NCBI GenBank assembly: GCA_024710675.1
Contig: JANJUH010000351.1
Span: 1-18,617, forward strand
Length of the DNA: 18,617 nucleotides
Direction: 5' to 3'
From: Lysobacterales bacterium
GTDB taxonomy: Bacteria; Pseudomonadota; Gammaproteobacteria; Xanthomonadales; SZUA-5
Shown here: one piece after another, positions 8,328-16,700 of the stretch
Numbering within the stretch: the stretch's first letter is position 1
Layout: every line of letters begins with the position of its first letter
Translations under genes and position numbers: made by a program
Notes under the pieces: model-generated
What the model saw: only the letters and a program-made list of their open reading frames with translations
Told to the model about the DNA's origin: nothing
The model's database searches: none

Positions 8328-9869
8328 TTACTTGACGCGCTCGATGATGAGCTGGGATCGCACCATCTCGGCCTCGTTGCCCGACGCTGGTGTGACCTCC
8401 CACGCCTTCAGTGCCACGCAGGTCCCGGCGGTGAGTCGCCTGACACTGGCTCCATAGATCGGGTAGAACTTCTGCTCGTCGATGATCAGGCTCAGGTCGG
8501 CGTGGGCAAAGTTGAGCGTATTGGTGTTGCTCGCCATGTTCGCCAGGTTGCAGGTGCTGCTGCTGGTCAGGAAGGTCGACAGCTGGCGGATGTCGGGCTC
8601 AGCGTTGGTGGCCCGCCATGTGACCGTGTAGCTCAAGTGGTAATCCCCGGTGGTCTGGACCTCGAAGTAGGTAAAGTCCGCACCCTGCACGATGCGCAGG
8701 TCGTTGCTGTAGTCGAAGGTCGCTGAATTGAGCAAAGCCAGTCGACCATCGGTCACTGCGAAATTGCGCGTATCGCCGAAGTCCTGGTCTATGGCCCAGG
8801 CCATGCCAAGAGGATTGGGTTGCGGGCCGACAAGGCCGCGAGGGCCTGTCGGGCCCACCGGGCCGGTTGCGCCGGTTGCGCCGGTTGCGCCCGTGACGCC
8901 CTGAAAGCCGACCGGCCCTGTGGGCCCTCGCGGGCCCGGAAAGCCAGCCGGCCCGGTTGGACCCTGCGCGCCCGTTGGGCCCCGAGGCCCCACTGGTCCG
9001 ACGTTGCCGTCGGCTCCAGCGGGCCCTGCCGGGCCCGGTTGACCGGCTGGTCCGGGTTGGCCGGCGGCCCCCGCCGGACCGGCAGGGCCGCTTGCCCCGG
9101 TCTCGCCCTGAGCGCCCGCCGGCCCTGCGAGCCCCATCGGGCCGGCGGGCCCCTCAGGTCCTTGCGCGCCAGTGGCACCCGCCGCACCCTGGAGACCTGT
9201 CGGGCCGACCGGCCCGGGAGTCCCTGCGGGGCCGGCGGGACCCTGTGGGCCCAGTGGACCCTGCGCCCCAACGGGACCTTGCGGGCCGGCCGGGCCGGTC
9301 GATCCAACCGGGGTGACGCAAGTGACGCTGCCGTCGACCGCGATGTTCGAAATGCCCTGGCCAGCGGCGCAACCCGCGTCGACACGTCGCTGGACCTGAT
9401 TGGGGTCCACATCGGCAAGGCCCACGCTGCCGTCGGCCACGCTGGCACTGGCGATGCTGTCAGGGGAAACACTAGCGGCCTCGGCGGCCATGCCAGCCAC
9501 TTGCGCCTGCGGTGCGGGACTGATCAAGGACGGTGGCAGCAGGAGCGTGTAGGCGGCGGTTGATGTGCCGGGCCTGACACCGATCTGCACCTGATAGTCG
9601 GCGCTACCTATCGCGGCTCCAAAATCGAGTTGAACTGTGAAAACCCCGTCGACGACCGGAACATCGTCGATTTGCAGGGGTCCGGCGAGCGGTGTCCCGG
9701 TGCGCGTCTGCAACAGAAACTGCAAGTCATAGCTGCCGTTGGCCGGCAGGCCGCCCTCTTCGAGAAAGCCCTGGTAACGAAACTGGCTCGTCAGGGCGAG
9801 AGCGTGATCGGCAAGGGCCAGGGCCAGCGAGAGGCTCAATAGGCGCTTGGTCGAGAAAATGAAGTTCAT
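8328..9869 (-). CDS. Secreted collagen-like protein 1 (third gene of paralog array)
   Basis: This 513-residue protein is translated from the ATG at 9867-9869. GGGAG lies 6-7 nt upstream, and the signal peptide (MNFIFSTKRLLSLSLALALA) fixes this start over the in-frame one at 9908. Mature region: an N-terminal beta-rich domain (about 27-185) with RYQGFLEEGG, GSYDLQF, DGVFTVQLDFG and VRPGTSTAAYTL, ending in a Cys pair (GCAAGQGISNIAVDGSVTC). A collagen tract of 54 uninterrupted Gly-X-Y triplets covers residues 189-350, rich in GPA, GPT, GPV and GPQ. The C-terminal domain (351-513) has two Cys (SSTCNL and AGTCVALKA) and ends in RSQLIIERVK. I read that tail as a C1q/TNF (BclA-like) trimerisation head, by analogy and not by search. 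It probably forms a trimeric extracellular fibre. Its two paralogs lie upstream, the nearest 168 bp away. Confidence 0.9.
   Translation of the reverse strand: MNFIFSTKRLLSLSLALALADHALALTSQFRYQGFLEEGGLPANGSYDLQFLLQTRTGTPLAGPLQIDDVPVVDGVFTVQLDFGAAIGSADYQVQIGVRPGTSTAAYTLLLPPSLISPAPQAQVAGMAAEAASVSPDSIASASVADGSVGLADVDPNQVQRRVDAGCAAGQGISNIAVDGSVTCVTPVGSTGPAGPQGPVGAQGPLGPQGPAGPAGTPGPVGPTGLQGAAGATGAQGPEGPAGPMGLAGPAGAQGETGASGPAGPAGAAGQPGPAGQPGPAGPAGADGNVGPVGPRGPTGAQGPTGPAGFPGPRGPTGPVGFQGVTGATGATGATGPVGPTGPRGLVGPQPNPLGMAWAIDQDFGDTRNFAVTDGRLALLNSATFDYSNDLRIVQGADFTYFEVQTTGDYHLSYTVTWRATNAEPDIRQLSTFLTSSSTCNLANMASNTNTLNFAHADLSLIIDEQKFYPIYGASVRRLTAGTCVALKAWEVTPASGNEAEMVRSQLIIERVK
8820..9305 (-). repeat. Collagen Gly-X-Y tract of paralog 1 (54 triplets)
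   Basis: The 486 bases encode exactly 54 consecutive Gly-X-Y triplets with no break. Proline is frequent in X (GPx), while A, T, V and Q are frequent in Y. Such tracts form triple helices without hydroxyproline in bacteria. Confidence 0.95.
8862..8888. repeat. 9-bp tandem repeat inside the collagen tract
   Basis: GCCGGTTGC occurs as three perfect consecutive copies. They encode the GAT-GAT-GAT stretch near the C-terminal end of the triple helix. The nucleotide identity suggests recent slippage or expansion of single triplets. Confidence 0.9.
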
Positions 9870-10037
9870 GACAATGCTCCCGCAAGGGCGGATCGGGTTC
9901 GGAGCCAATCTCTTTGGTGATTTTGCCGAGACATCGGGGATGGCCTTGCGCGCGATGGCATCACCTGTTCGTCATCGAGTTCTTCACGATGTGCCGTGCC
10001 GGCCTTTCACAGGGTCTCGAATTCGAGATCCGGGCAT

Positions 10038-11552
10038 TCAGCGCAGACGCCTGATGATCACGGAGCCGCGAACCATTTCGGCCTTGTCGCCGGGTTGCGA
10101 GCCGCTGTTGTCATCGCCCTTCAGGGCCAGGCAATCCCCCCATTCCAATTCGACGATCTCGCTGGAGCTCACCACGTAGTACTCCTGCAAGTTGACGATG
10201 GCGCTGGTCTCGGCAAATGCAAAACCGGAATTGATTGACGGCAGATTCGACAGATTGCAATTGGGGTCGTAAGCCAGCCAGGTCGTGTGTGCAAGAACAT
10301 CAGGCGCGGCATCCATGCGATAGGTAACGCTGTAGCTGACTTGATAGGTGCCCGACCCGGCGATGCGGAAATAGGTGAAGCTTCCGGTATCCAGGATTTC
10401 GATATCGTCGGCACTGTCATGGCGGTAGCCATTGAGCCGGGCCAAGGTTGGAAAAATGAAATCCTGCGGCGTGCTGAAGTTTTCCACCGTAGCTTCTGCT
10501 GCACCCCGGTAGGGCCCTGTCGGGCCGCGAGGTCCGCTTGCCCCGGTCGGTCCGCGCGCTCCAGTTTGCCCGGTCGCCCCAGTCGCGCCGGGAGAGCCCT
10601 GCAGGCCACGGAGGCCCACCGGTCCCACGGGTCCGACCGGTCCGGTGGCGCCCATGGGTCCTGCGGCTCCGGTTGGCCCCACGGGCCCCACTGGGCCGGT
10701 GGAGCCCTGTGAACCGGCCGGGCCGACAGGCCCGTCTGGGCCTTGCATGCCCGTTTCTCCGGTTGAGCCCACTGGGCCGGCCGCTCCGACGGGACCTGTC
10801 TCGCCGTTTGCACCCACCGGCCCTTGTGGACCCGCCGGACCTTCGGGACCTTGTGTCCCTGCGAGTCCGGTGGCGCCCTGAGGTCCGACGGGACCCTGCG
10901 GGCCGGCAGGGCCGCTCGCTCCCGCGGGTCCAGCAGGTCCGGTCATTCCCTCAGGTCCGGCAAGCCCTTCCGGACCGCTCGGTCCGATCGGCCCGGTCGG
11001 GCCGAACACGCAGTTCACGGTTCCATCGGCCGCAATGCCTGCAATGGCCTGGCCCGGACCGCATCCGGAGCCGACCCGCCGCTGGATCTCGGACGAGTCG
11101 AAATCGACGGCGCCGAGGCTGCCATCGACCACGCTGGCCGAGTCGATGCTGCCGGTCGAGACGCTGACGGCCTCGATCGCCATGGCAACGACGTTCGCCT
11201 GCGGCACCGGGTCAATCGGGGTTGGCGGCGACAACAGCGTGTAGGCGCCTGTCGAGGTGCCGGGGCGGACATCGACTTGCAATTGGTAGTCGCCACTGGC
11301 AATGACGGGGCCGAAATCCAACGCTATGGCGAACACACCATCCGCCACCACCACATCGTCGATCTGGAGTGGCCCCGCAACGATTGCTCCAGCGCGGGTT
11401 TGTAGTTCGACGCGAAAGTCATAACTGCCGCTGGCGGGGTGAGCGGCGTCTGTCAGGCTGCCCTGGAACGTGAACTGGCTGCTCGCGGCCAAGGCCAGGG
11501 GGCTGAGGGCCCAGCCCAGCATGAAAACAAGGGATGTGAGAAGACGGTTCAT
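10038..11552 (-). CDS. Secreted collagen-like protein 2 (middle gene of paralog array)
   Basis: This 504-residue protein starts at the ATG at 11550-11552. GGAG lies 7 nt upstream and the signal peptide is MNRLLTSLVFMLGWALSPLA with cleavage near LAA. The N-terminal domain parallels its neighbours (FTFQGSLTDAAHPASGSYDF, DGVFAIALDFG, VRPGTSTGAYTL) and ends in the Cys pair GCGPGQAIAGIAADGTVNC. A tract of 55 uninterrupted Gly-X-Y triplets covers residues 184-348. The C-terminal domain (349-504) keeps the two Cys (DPNCNL, GDCLALKGD) and the SGSQPGDKAEMVRG...IIRRLR ending. It is the most divergent of the three: it lacks the FGDTRNFAVT segment that the other two share just after the collagen tract. 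It lies 50 bp from the upstream paralog and is probably in one transcript with it. The role is likely a trimeric surface or secreted fibre; partners are unknown. Confidence 0.9.
   Translation of the reverse strand: MNRLLTSLVFMLGWALSPLALAASSQFTFQGSLTDAAHPASGSYDFRVELQTRAGAIVAGPLQIDDVVVADGVFAIALDFGPVIASGDYQLQVDVRPGTSTGAYTLLSPPTPIDPVPQANVVAMAIEAVSVSTGSIDSASVVDGSLGAVDFDSSEIQRRVGSGCGPGQAIAGIAADGTVNCVFGPTGPIGPSGPEGLAGPEGMTGPAGPAGASGPAGPQGPVGPQGATGLAGTQGPEGPAGPQGPVGANGETGPVGAAGPVGSTGETGMQGPDGPVGPAGSQGSTGPVGPVGPTGAAGPMGATGPVGPVGPVGLRGLQGSPGATGATGQTGARGPTGASGPRGPTGPYRGAAEATVENFSTPQDFIFPTLARLNGYRHDSADDIEILDTGSFTYFRIAGSGTYQVSYSVTYRMDAAPDVLAHTTWLAYDPNCNLSNLPSINSGFAFAETSAIVNLQEYYVVSSSEIVELEWGDCLALKGDDNSGSQPGDKAEMVRGSVIIRRLR
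10509..11003 (-). repeat. Collagen Gly-X-Y tract of paralog 2 (55 triplets)
   Basis: The 495 bases encode 55 uninterrupted triplets, ending GPR-GPT-GPY. Compared with the other two tracts it contains more charged or polar Y/X residues (GPE, GET, GPD, GAN, GAR). Confidence 0.95.
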
Positions 11553-11602
11553 GGTTTGGCTCCGGCCCGTATCGTTATTTCCGGCCTTTTTAGGAAGAGC
11601 AG

Positions 11603-13135
11603 TCAATTGATGCGCCTGATGGTGACGTATACCCACACCATTTCCGCTTCGTTGCCAGACACTGCGCCGATCTCTTCAGCCTTCAGGGCAACGCAAAAGC
11701 CAGGATCCATTCCGATGATTCCGCTCTGGCGGACCGAGTACCAATCCTGCTCGTCGATCACCATGCTGATGCTGGATGGCGCAAGGCCAAAGCTATTGTT
11801 CTCGAGTTCGGAAAGGACGCAGCTTTCGCTCACGGTCAGATAGGTGTCCAGTCTTCCGATGTCCGGGGATGAGTTCGCCCTGTAGCTGACCGAGTAGCTC
11901 AGTTCGTAAAGTGCGCTGGTAAGGACCCTGAAATAACTGAAATCCGAGCCCTCTATGAACTCCACATCGCTGCTCGCATCGTAGTTGCCGGAATTGAGCC
12001 AGGCCAGGCGTCCGCCGGTGACGGCGAAATTGCGTGTATCTCCGAAATCACGGTCGTAGGCCTTTGCACCACCGAAATCCGGTCCATAGGGCCCAGCAAA
12101 ACCCGTGGGACCCGTGGGACCCGTGGGGCCGGTGGGTCCGGTCGGGCCGGTCGCTCCAGTCGCGCCCGTCGGGCCTGGAGGGCCGTCGAATCCCCTCAGA
12201 CCAACCGGTCCTGCCGGGCCAGTGGCCCCGGTGGGGCCTGTGAAACCGATGGGACCCACAGGGCCGACCGGTCCCTGCGCACCATCGGGTCCGGCTGGCC
12301 CTTGGGGCCCCGCGGGACCATCCGTTCCCGTGGCGCCCTGGGGTCCCGGTGGGCCGATGGGCCCGGCTGAACCCGTGGCACCCACCGGACCGGCAGGCCC
12401 GATAGGGCCCATGGGGCCGACATTACCCTGTGGACCTGGGGCTCCGGCGTTGCCGGCTGGCCCGACCGGGCCGTCCGGGCCTGCCGGGCCGAGCGGGCCG
12501 GCAGGTCCGGCTGGACCCTGAGGGCCCGCGGGTCCGGTCTCGCCCTGTGGCCCCGCAGCACCCGGGGCACCGCTTGTGCTGTTGATGCAACTGACCGTCC
12601 CGTCGATGCCGACGCCGGCAATCACCTGATCGACGCCGCAGGGAACTCCAATCCGTCGCTGCAGTTGCGCCGGGTCGATGTCGGCAGAAGACAGGGTGCC
12701 ATCTGCAACACTGGCCGTGGTGATGCTGTCGGCCGAAACCGAAGCGGCCTGGGCCGCGATGGCGGCCACTTGCGCCTGTGGTGAGGGCTCGATGGCGCTG
12801 GCTGGGAGCAGCAGCGTGTAGGCAGCCGTCGAGGTTCCCGGCCGCACCCCGACCTGCAACTGGTAGTTGCCGTTGCTGATGACGGCACCAAAGTCGAGAT
12901 GCACCGTAAAGACGCCCGCGCTCACCGCGACGTCCTCGACCTGCAGAGGTCCCGCCACCAGGATTCCCGTCTGCGTCTGCAGTTCGAACTGCAGGTCATA
13001 GCTGCCGTTTGCCGGCTGCCCGCCGTCGTGCAATGCGCCCTGGTAGCTGAACTGGGTGCCGATGGCCTGCGCCTGGACGCAGAGTGCCAAGCCGAGCAGC
13101 GCCGACGAGATCCTGCCCACGGATGTGCCAATCAT
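11603..13135 (-). CDS. Secreted collagen-like protein 3 (first gene of paralog array)
   Basis: This 510-residue protein starts at the ATG at 13133-13135. AGGAG lies 8 nt upstream. The longer frame from 13171 would overlap the stop of the preceding gene. The signal peptide is MIGTSVGRISSALLGLALCV, with cleavage near AQA. The N-terminal domain (FSYQGALHDGGQPANGSYDL, VFTVHLDFGAVI, VRPGTSTAAYTL) ends in PCGVDQVIAGVGIDGTVSC. The collagen tract of 55 triplets covers residues 189-353. The C-terminal domain (354-510) has FGDTRNFAVTGGRLAWLNSG, Cys in SESCVL and GFCVALKAEE, then SGNEAEMVWVYVTIRRIN. It is closest to paralog 1, sharing the segment after the tract almost word for word. It is the first of the array, 19 bp downstream of the small ANGFE-tailed gene, which suggests an operon. 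Confidence 0.9.
   Translation of the reverse strand: MIGTSVGRISSALLGLALCVQAQAIGTQFSYQGALHDGGQPANGSYDLQFELQTQTGILVAGPLQVEDVAVSAGVFTVHLDFGAVISNGNYQLQVGVRPGTSTAAYTLLLPASAIEPSPQAQVAAIAAQAASVSADSITTASVADGTLSSADIDPAQLQRRIGVPCGVDQVIAGVGIDGTVSCINSTSGAPGAAGPQGETGPAGPQGPAGPAGPLGPAGPDGPVGPAGNAGAPGPQGNVGPMGPIGPAGPVGATGSAGPIGPPGPQGATGTDGPAGPQGPAGPDGAQGPVGPVGPIGFTGPTGATGPAGPVGLRGFDGPPGPTGATGATGPTGPTGPTGPTGPTGFAGPYGPDFGGAKAYDRDFGDTRNFAVTGGRLAWLNSGNYDASSDVEFIEGSDFSYFRVLTSALYELSYSVSYRANSSPDIGRLDTYLTVSESCVLSELENNSFGLAPSSISMVIDEQDWYSVRQSGIIGMDPGFCVALKAEEIGAVSGNEAEMVWVYVTIRRIN
12077..12571 (-). repeat. Collagen Gly-X-Y tract of paralog 3 (55 triplets)
   Basis: The 495 bases encode 55 uninterrupted triplets, with five consecutive GPT triplets near the C-terminal end. 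GPT runs can stabilise bacterial or glycosylated collagen helices. Confidence 0.95.
12101..12127. repeat. 9-bp tandem repeat in collagen tract 3
   Basis: ACCCGTGGG occurs as three perfect consecutive copies, followed by degenerate copies (GCCGGTGGG and so on). Together they encode the GPT run. The gradient from perfect to degenerate copies suggests stepwise single-triplet expansion. Confidence 0.9.
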
Positions 13136-13154
13136 CTCTTTAGCTCCTGCGCGC

Positions 13155-13496
13155 TCAGTCTTCGAAACCATTGGCGAAAAGTTCCTCCGCCAGGGGCAGG
13201 GTGGCGATATGGAAGCCGCCCCTTAGACGGTAGGCGCCGCCGCTGGCAGCCTCCGGGTCAGCCGTGGCCTGCCCGACCGTGGCATTCAGCACGTAGTTGC
13301 CGCCTGATGAGCGCTCGCCACCGGCCGAGACGACCTGGCGCGTCATCACATAGGGCCCGCCCGCGGGTGGCGTTACTGTCTGTGCGAAAGCCGCCGAAGC
13401 CGACGCCATCAGCACCACGAGAACAAACGCGGCCACCCGCAGAGTTACTTTCGGTCGCGCGAGGATCCATGCAGGTGGGGTGTGGATGGTCTTCAT
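13155..13496 (-). CDS. Small secreted protein with C-terminal ANGFE-type tail
   Basis: This is a 113-residue protein. The N-terminus holds a signal peptide preceded by a basic stretch (MKTIHTPPAWILARPKVTLR, then a hydrophobic core, VAAFVLVVLMASASAAFAQ, with cleavage at AFA-Q). The mature part (about 75 residues) has the pattern YVMTRQVVSAGGERSSGGNY, then VLNATVGQATADPE and SGGAYRLRGGFHIA. This Gly/Ser-rich unit is often seen at the start of secreted proteins in xanthomonads and relatives. It ends LAEELFANGFED. The xx(F/L)xxGFE tail recurs at the C-termini of exported proteins in this group (from memory) and may be a sorting or processing signal. The gene is followed 19 bp later by collagen-like gene 3, so it may lead that operon. 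No function is known. Confidence 0.8.
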   Translation of the reverse strand: MKTIHTPPAWILARPKVTLRVAAFVLVVLMASASAAFAQTVTPPAGGPYVMTRQVVSAGGERSSGGNYVLNATVGQATADPEAASGGAYRLRGGFHIATLPLAEELFANGFED

Positions 13497-13707
13497 CGAA
13501 AAACCCTGTCATCCGCGTCTAGGAAGTTCGAGCCCGGTGCGGCCTGAATCCATGGCAGGGCGGGTGCTCATGCACTGCGCCCGCCGCATCAGTCGACACT
13601 GCGTTCCCGGGGTGTGGGTTGGACGCTAGGCGAAGCGATGGCAAGGCGCTTTCGCAGCGGTTGCGCCTGCTTTCCAATCGGATGCAAAGTGCGTGCTATC
13701 GGGCCGG

Positions 13708-16700
13708 TCAGGCGGATCTGGGCCCGGATTCCGGTGTCTGGCGTGCAGCTTCCCGTGACGGGGGTAGGCCGAAGCGCTGGCGGTAGCTGGTGGAGAAGTG
13801 CGCGACCGTCTTGAAGCCGACGGCATAGGCGACCTCGCTGACGCTGCCCTCACGGGACTGCAGCATCCGGCGCGCCCGTTGCAGCCGCGTCTCCCGGAGC
13901 AACTCACTCGGTGTGACGCCCCATTGCGCCTTGACGGCGCGGTAGAGGGTACTGCGTTCCTGTGCCATGGCCACTGCCAGGGCCTCGACATCGAAGGATT
14001 CGTCCGCGAGATGGGATTCGATGGCGGCCATCAGCTTGCGGCCGTACGGGCAGCTTTCTGGCGCCGCTGGCGGGGCTGGGTCCCGGACGTCCAGGTCCGA
14101 AGCAGGCTTGCCTGCCGGTGACGGCGGTCCAGCAAGGTCAGCGCCCGATTCTTCGACGTCGTGATCTACTTCAATCGACGATGATGCAAGGTAATGCCTG
14201 CGCAATCGCTGGCGATTGGCGATCAAACCATCGATGGTCACGACCAGTTCGCGGCGGTCGAAGGGCTTGGTGAGGTAGGCGTCGGCACCCCCTTGCAGCC
14301 CTTCGATCCGGTGCTCGAGCCCTGCCTTGGCGGTCAGCAGCAGGATCGGGATGAAATCGGTATCGGGATTGGCGCGCAAAGCCTGGCAGAAGGCGTGACC
14401 GTCCATCACCGGCATCATCACGTCGCTGACGATCAAGTCCGGGAGTTCGGCGGCCACCACAGTCAGTGCACTGGCACCGGTATCGGCTTCCGCGACGCGA
14501 TAGCGCGGCGACAAGTAGCTGCGCACGAGGCGTCGCAGATCGGCGTTGTCATCGACCACCAGGACGAGTCGAAGCGTTTCGTCCTGTTCTGGCGCCGGCG
14601 TCGACCCGTCGTGGACTGGATCGCTGGTGTCCGTGAGCGACAGAAGGGAGGCTTGCCGCCGGGGGGCGGGTGGGCCGCTGGCGATGTCGGCATCGGACAG
14701 GTGCGTCCGGCCCTGTTTCAGTCGCAGCGTGAAGCAGGTGCCCGCACTGGAACTCCGAACCTCGACCAGCCCGCCGTGGCGCTCGATGACTTCGCGAACC
14801 AGAGGCAGGCCCAGGCCAAAGCCCTCGGCGCCGGAGGCGTGCTCGCCGCGTACGCGATAGAAGCGCTCGAAAAGGTGGGGCACGGCATCTGCGGGAATGC
14901 CTGGCCCGTTGTCGCGGACCTCCAGCACGACGTCGCCGGTCCTGCCCGGATGCAGTTCAACCTCCACCCGGCTGCCTGCGGGGGTGTGGCGCAGGCCATT
15001 GACCATCAGGTTGATCAGCACCGATTCCATCAGCAGGGGGTCGAACCAGACCGGTACCGCCGTGCCTGGAATAATGGCCTCGAGAGTCGATCCCTGCTGC
15101 TCGGCCATGGGCTGCAATTGCTCGACCAGGGAGCGGATGGCCTGGCCCAGATCGGCTTCCACGCAGTGCAGTGTCTGTCCCCCGGACTCGACCCGGGCCA
15201 CCTCCAGCAGCCTCTCGACCAGACGCAGCAGGCGCCGGCCGTTACGTTCGATCCTGGCCAGTTCCTGGCGGATGCTGTCCGGCAGATCGCCATGCCTGCC
15301 CTCGCCGAGGTCTTTCAGCGGCGACAGGATCAGGCTGAGTGGCGTGCGCAGTTCGTGGCTGATGCCGGACATGAAGCGGGCGCGGCCGTCGGCGCTGGCT
15401 TGCCGGCGCTGCGACTGTTCGGCCACTGCGGCGGTGCGCTCGCCAACCAATACCTCGAGGGCCTCTGCGCGACGGCGGATCTGGGCGTTGGCGGCGCGCC
15501 AGGCGAGCACCATCAGTGCGCCCAGCATGCACAGGCCGAGCACCTTCGCAGCACCTGTTTCCCACCACAGCGGCACGACTTCGATCGGCGCCGGCAGCGG
15601 CGCGGACATCCAGGGTCCGCCAGAGTGACGCGCCTGTAGCTCGAACTGGTAGTTGCCCGGCGGCAGTCGGCTGAAGTGGGCCTCGCGTTTGTCGTCGCCA
15701 TCGACCCAGGCTTCATCGAGGCCGAGCAATCGATGACGGAAGCGCAAGGTCTCGCTCGCACCCATATGGATTGCCGTGTAGCGGAGCGTCAGATCGCGTC
15801 GACCTTCGCCGAGGACCCAACCGTACTTGATGTTTGCCAGCGCTTCCGCTTTCTCATCGAGCAGATGAACCGTCGGCGGCGTGCGTTCACGCTCGGCCAC
15901 GCGCCCGGGGTCGATACGCACGAGGCCACCGAAAGTGGAGAAATACAGATGTGGCCCCAGGGCAAGGGCGGAGAAGGCGCCGGTCGTCTCGGGATTGTCG
16001 ATGCCATGCTCGCGCCCGTAGAGCACGGCGGGAATCCGGGTCACGCGGCCGGCGAGGAAATCCTCGAGGTCGGTGAGGAGCACACGCTGAATGCCGCGAT
16101 TGCCAGCCAGCCACAGCGCACCGTGGTCATCGGCGAGGATGCCGGACAGGGCGTTGTCGAGCAGTCCTGCGCGCTGGTCGATCGCCTTGAAGCGCTGGCC
16201 GTCGAAGTGCACCAGGCCACCGCCGTAGGTGGCGATCCAGAGCGTGTTTCCGGGCCCGCGGAGCAGGGCGCGGACATCCGCCACGGGCAGGCCGTCATCA
16301 CGCGAGTAGCTGATCTGGCGGTCGCCGATCAGGTGATGGAGTCCGGCGGCAGTCCCCAGCCACAGCCCGCCCTCGGCGTCGAACAGCAGCGGAGTTTGCG
16401 CCAGCATGGGCCATTCGGCGATTCGCTCTGGAGGTCCTGTCCCTGCGATGCGCAGGCAGAAGACGGTCTTGCCGAAGCCACAGACCCGATCGGCCCGAAA
16501 GGGATCGCGGTAGATCATCGACGTGTGCTGGTGTACCCGATGGACGCGGCCGTCGGGTGCGCGCCAGAGCACACCGAAGGAGCCATCCATGCTCCATTCC
16601 GGTCGCTCACCCCCGTCCAGTGTCCACGATGACAGGACTTCCTCCCGCGGAACTTGCCCGTCGTCACGCAAGGCCAGCAGCACGTAGTGCCCGTCGCGCA

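Noticed and set aside
10015..10028. Perfect 14-bp palindrome TCTCGAATTCGAGA downstream of collagen-like gene 2
   Set aside because: It has no loop for a hairpin and no U-tract, and a single 14-bp palindrome in 18 kb is not strong evidence for an operator.
12105..12521. Plus-strand Gly-Pro-rich frame inside collagen tract 3 that also reads as GPVGPV-type repeats
   Set aside because: GGN-CCN codon pairs are almost self-complementary, so the antisense of a GPx tract also reads as GPx. It has no ribosome site, no signal peptide and no continuation beyond the tract.
8328..13135. Phage tail-fibre origin of the collagen-like genes
   Set aside because: The N-domain Cys motif and collagen repeats do occur in tail fibres. 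However, all three have Sec signal peptides and no phage structural, lysis or integrase genes are nearby.
13560..13584. Imperfect hairpin between the hybrid regulator and the small secreted gene
   Set aside because: It has an 8-bp stem with one mismatch on the transcribed strand and no T-run. It is too weak to call a terminator.
14194..15639. 481-codon plus-strand frame opposite the kinase part of the hybrid regulator
   Set aside because: The minus strand carries complete HisKA, HATPase and receiver motifs. The plus frame has no recognisable domain and is a coding shadow.
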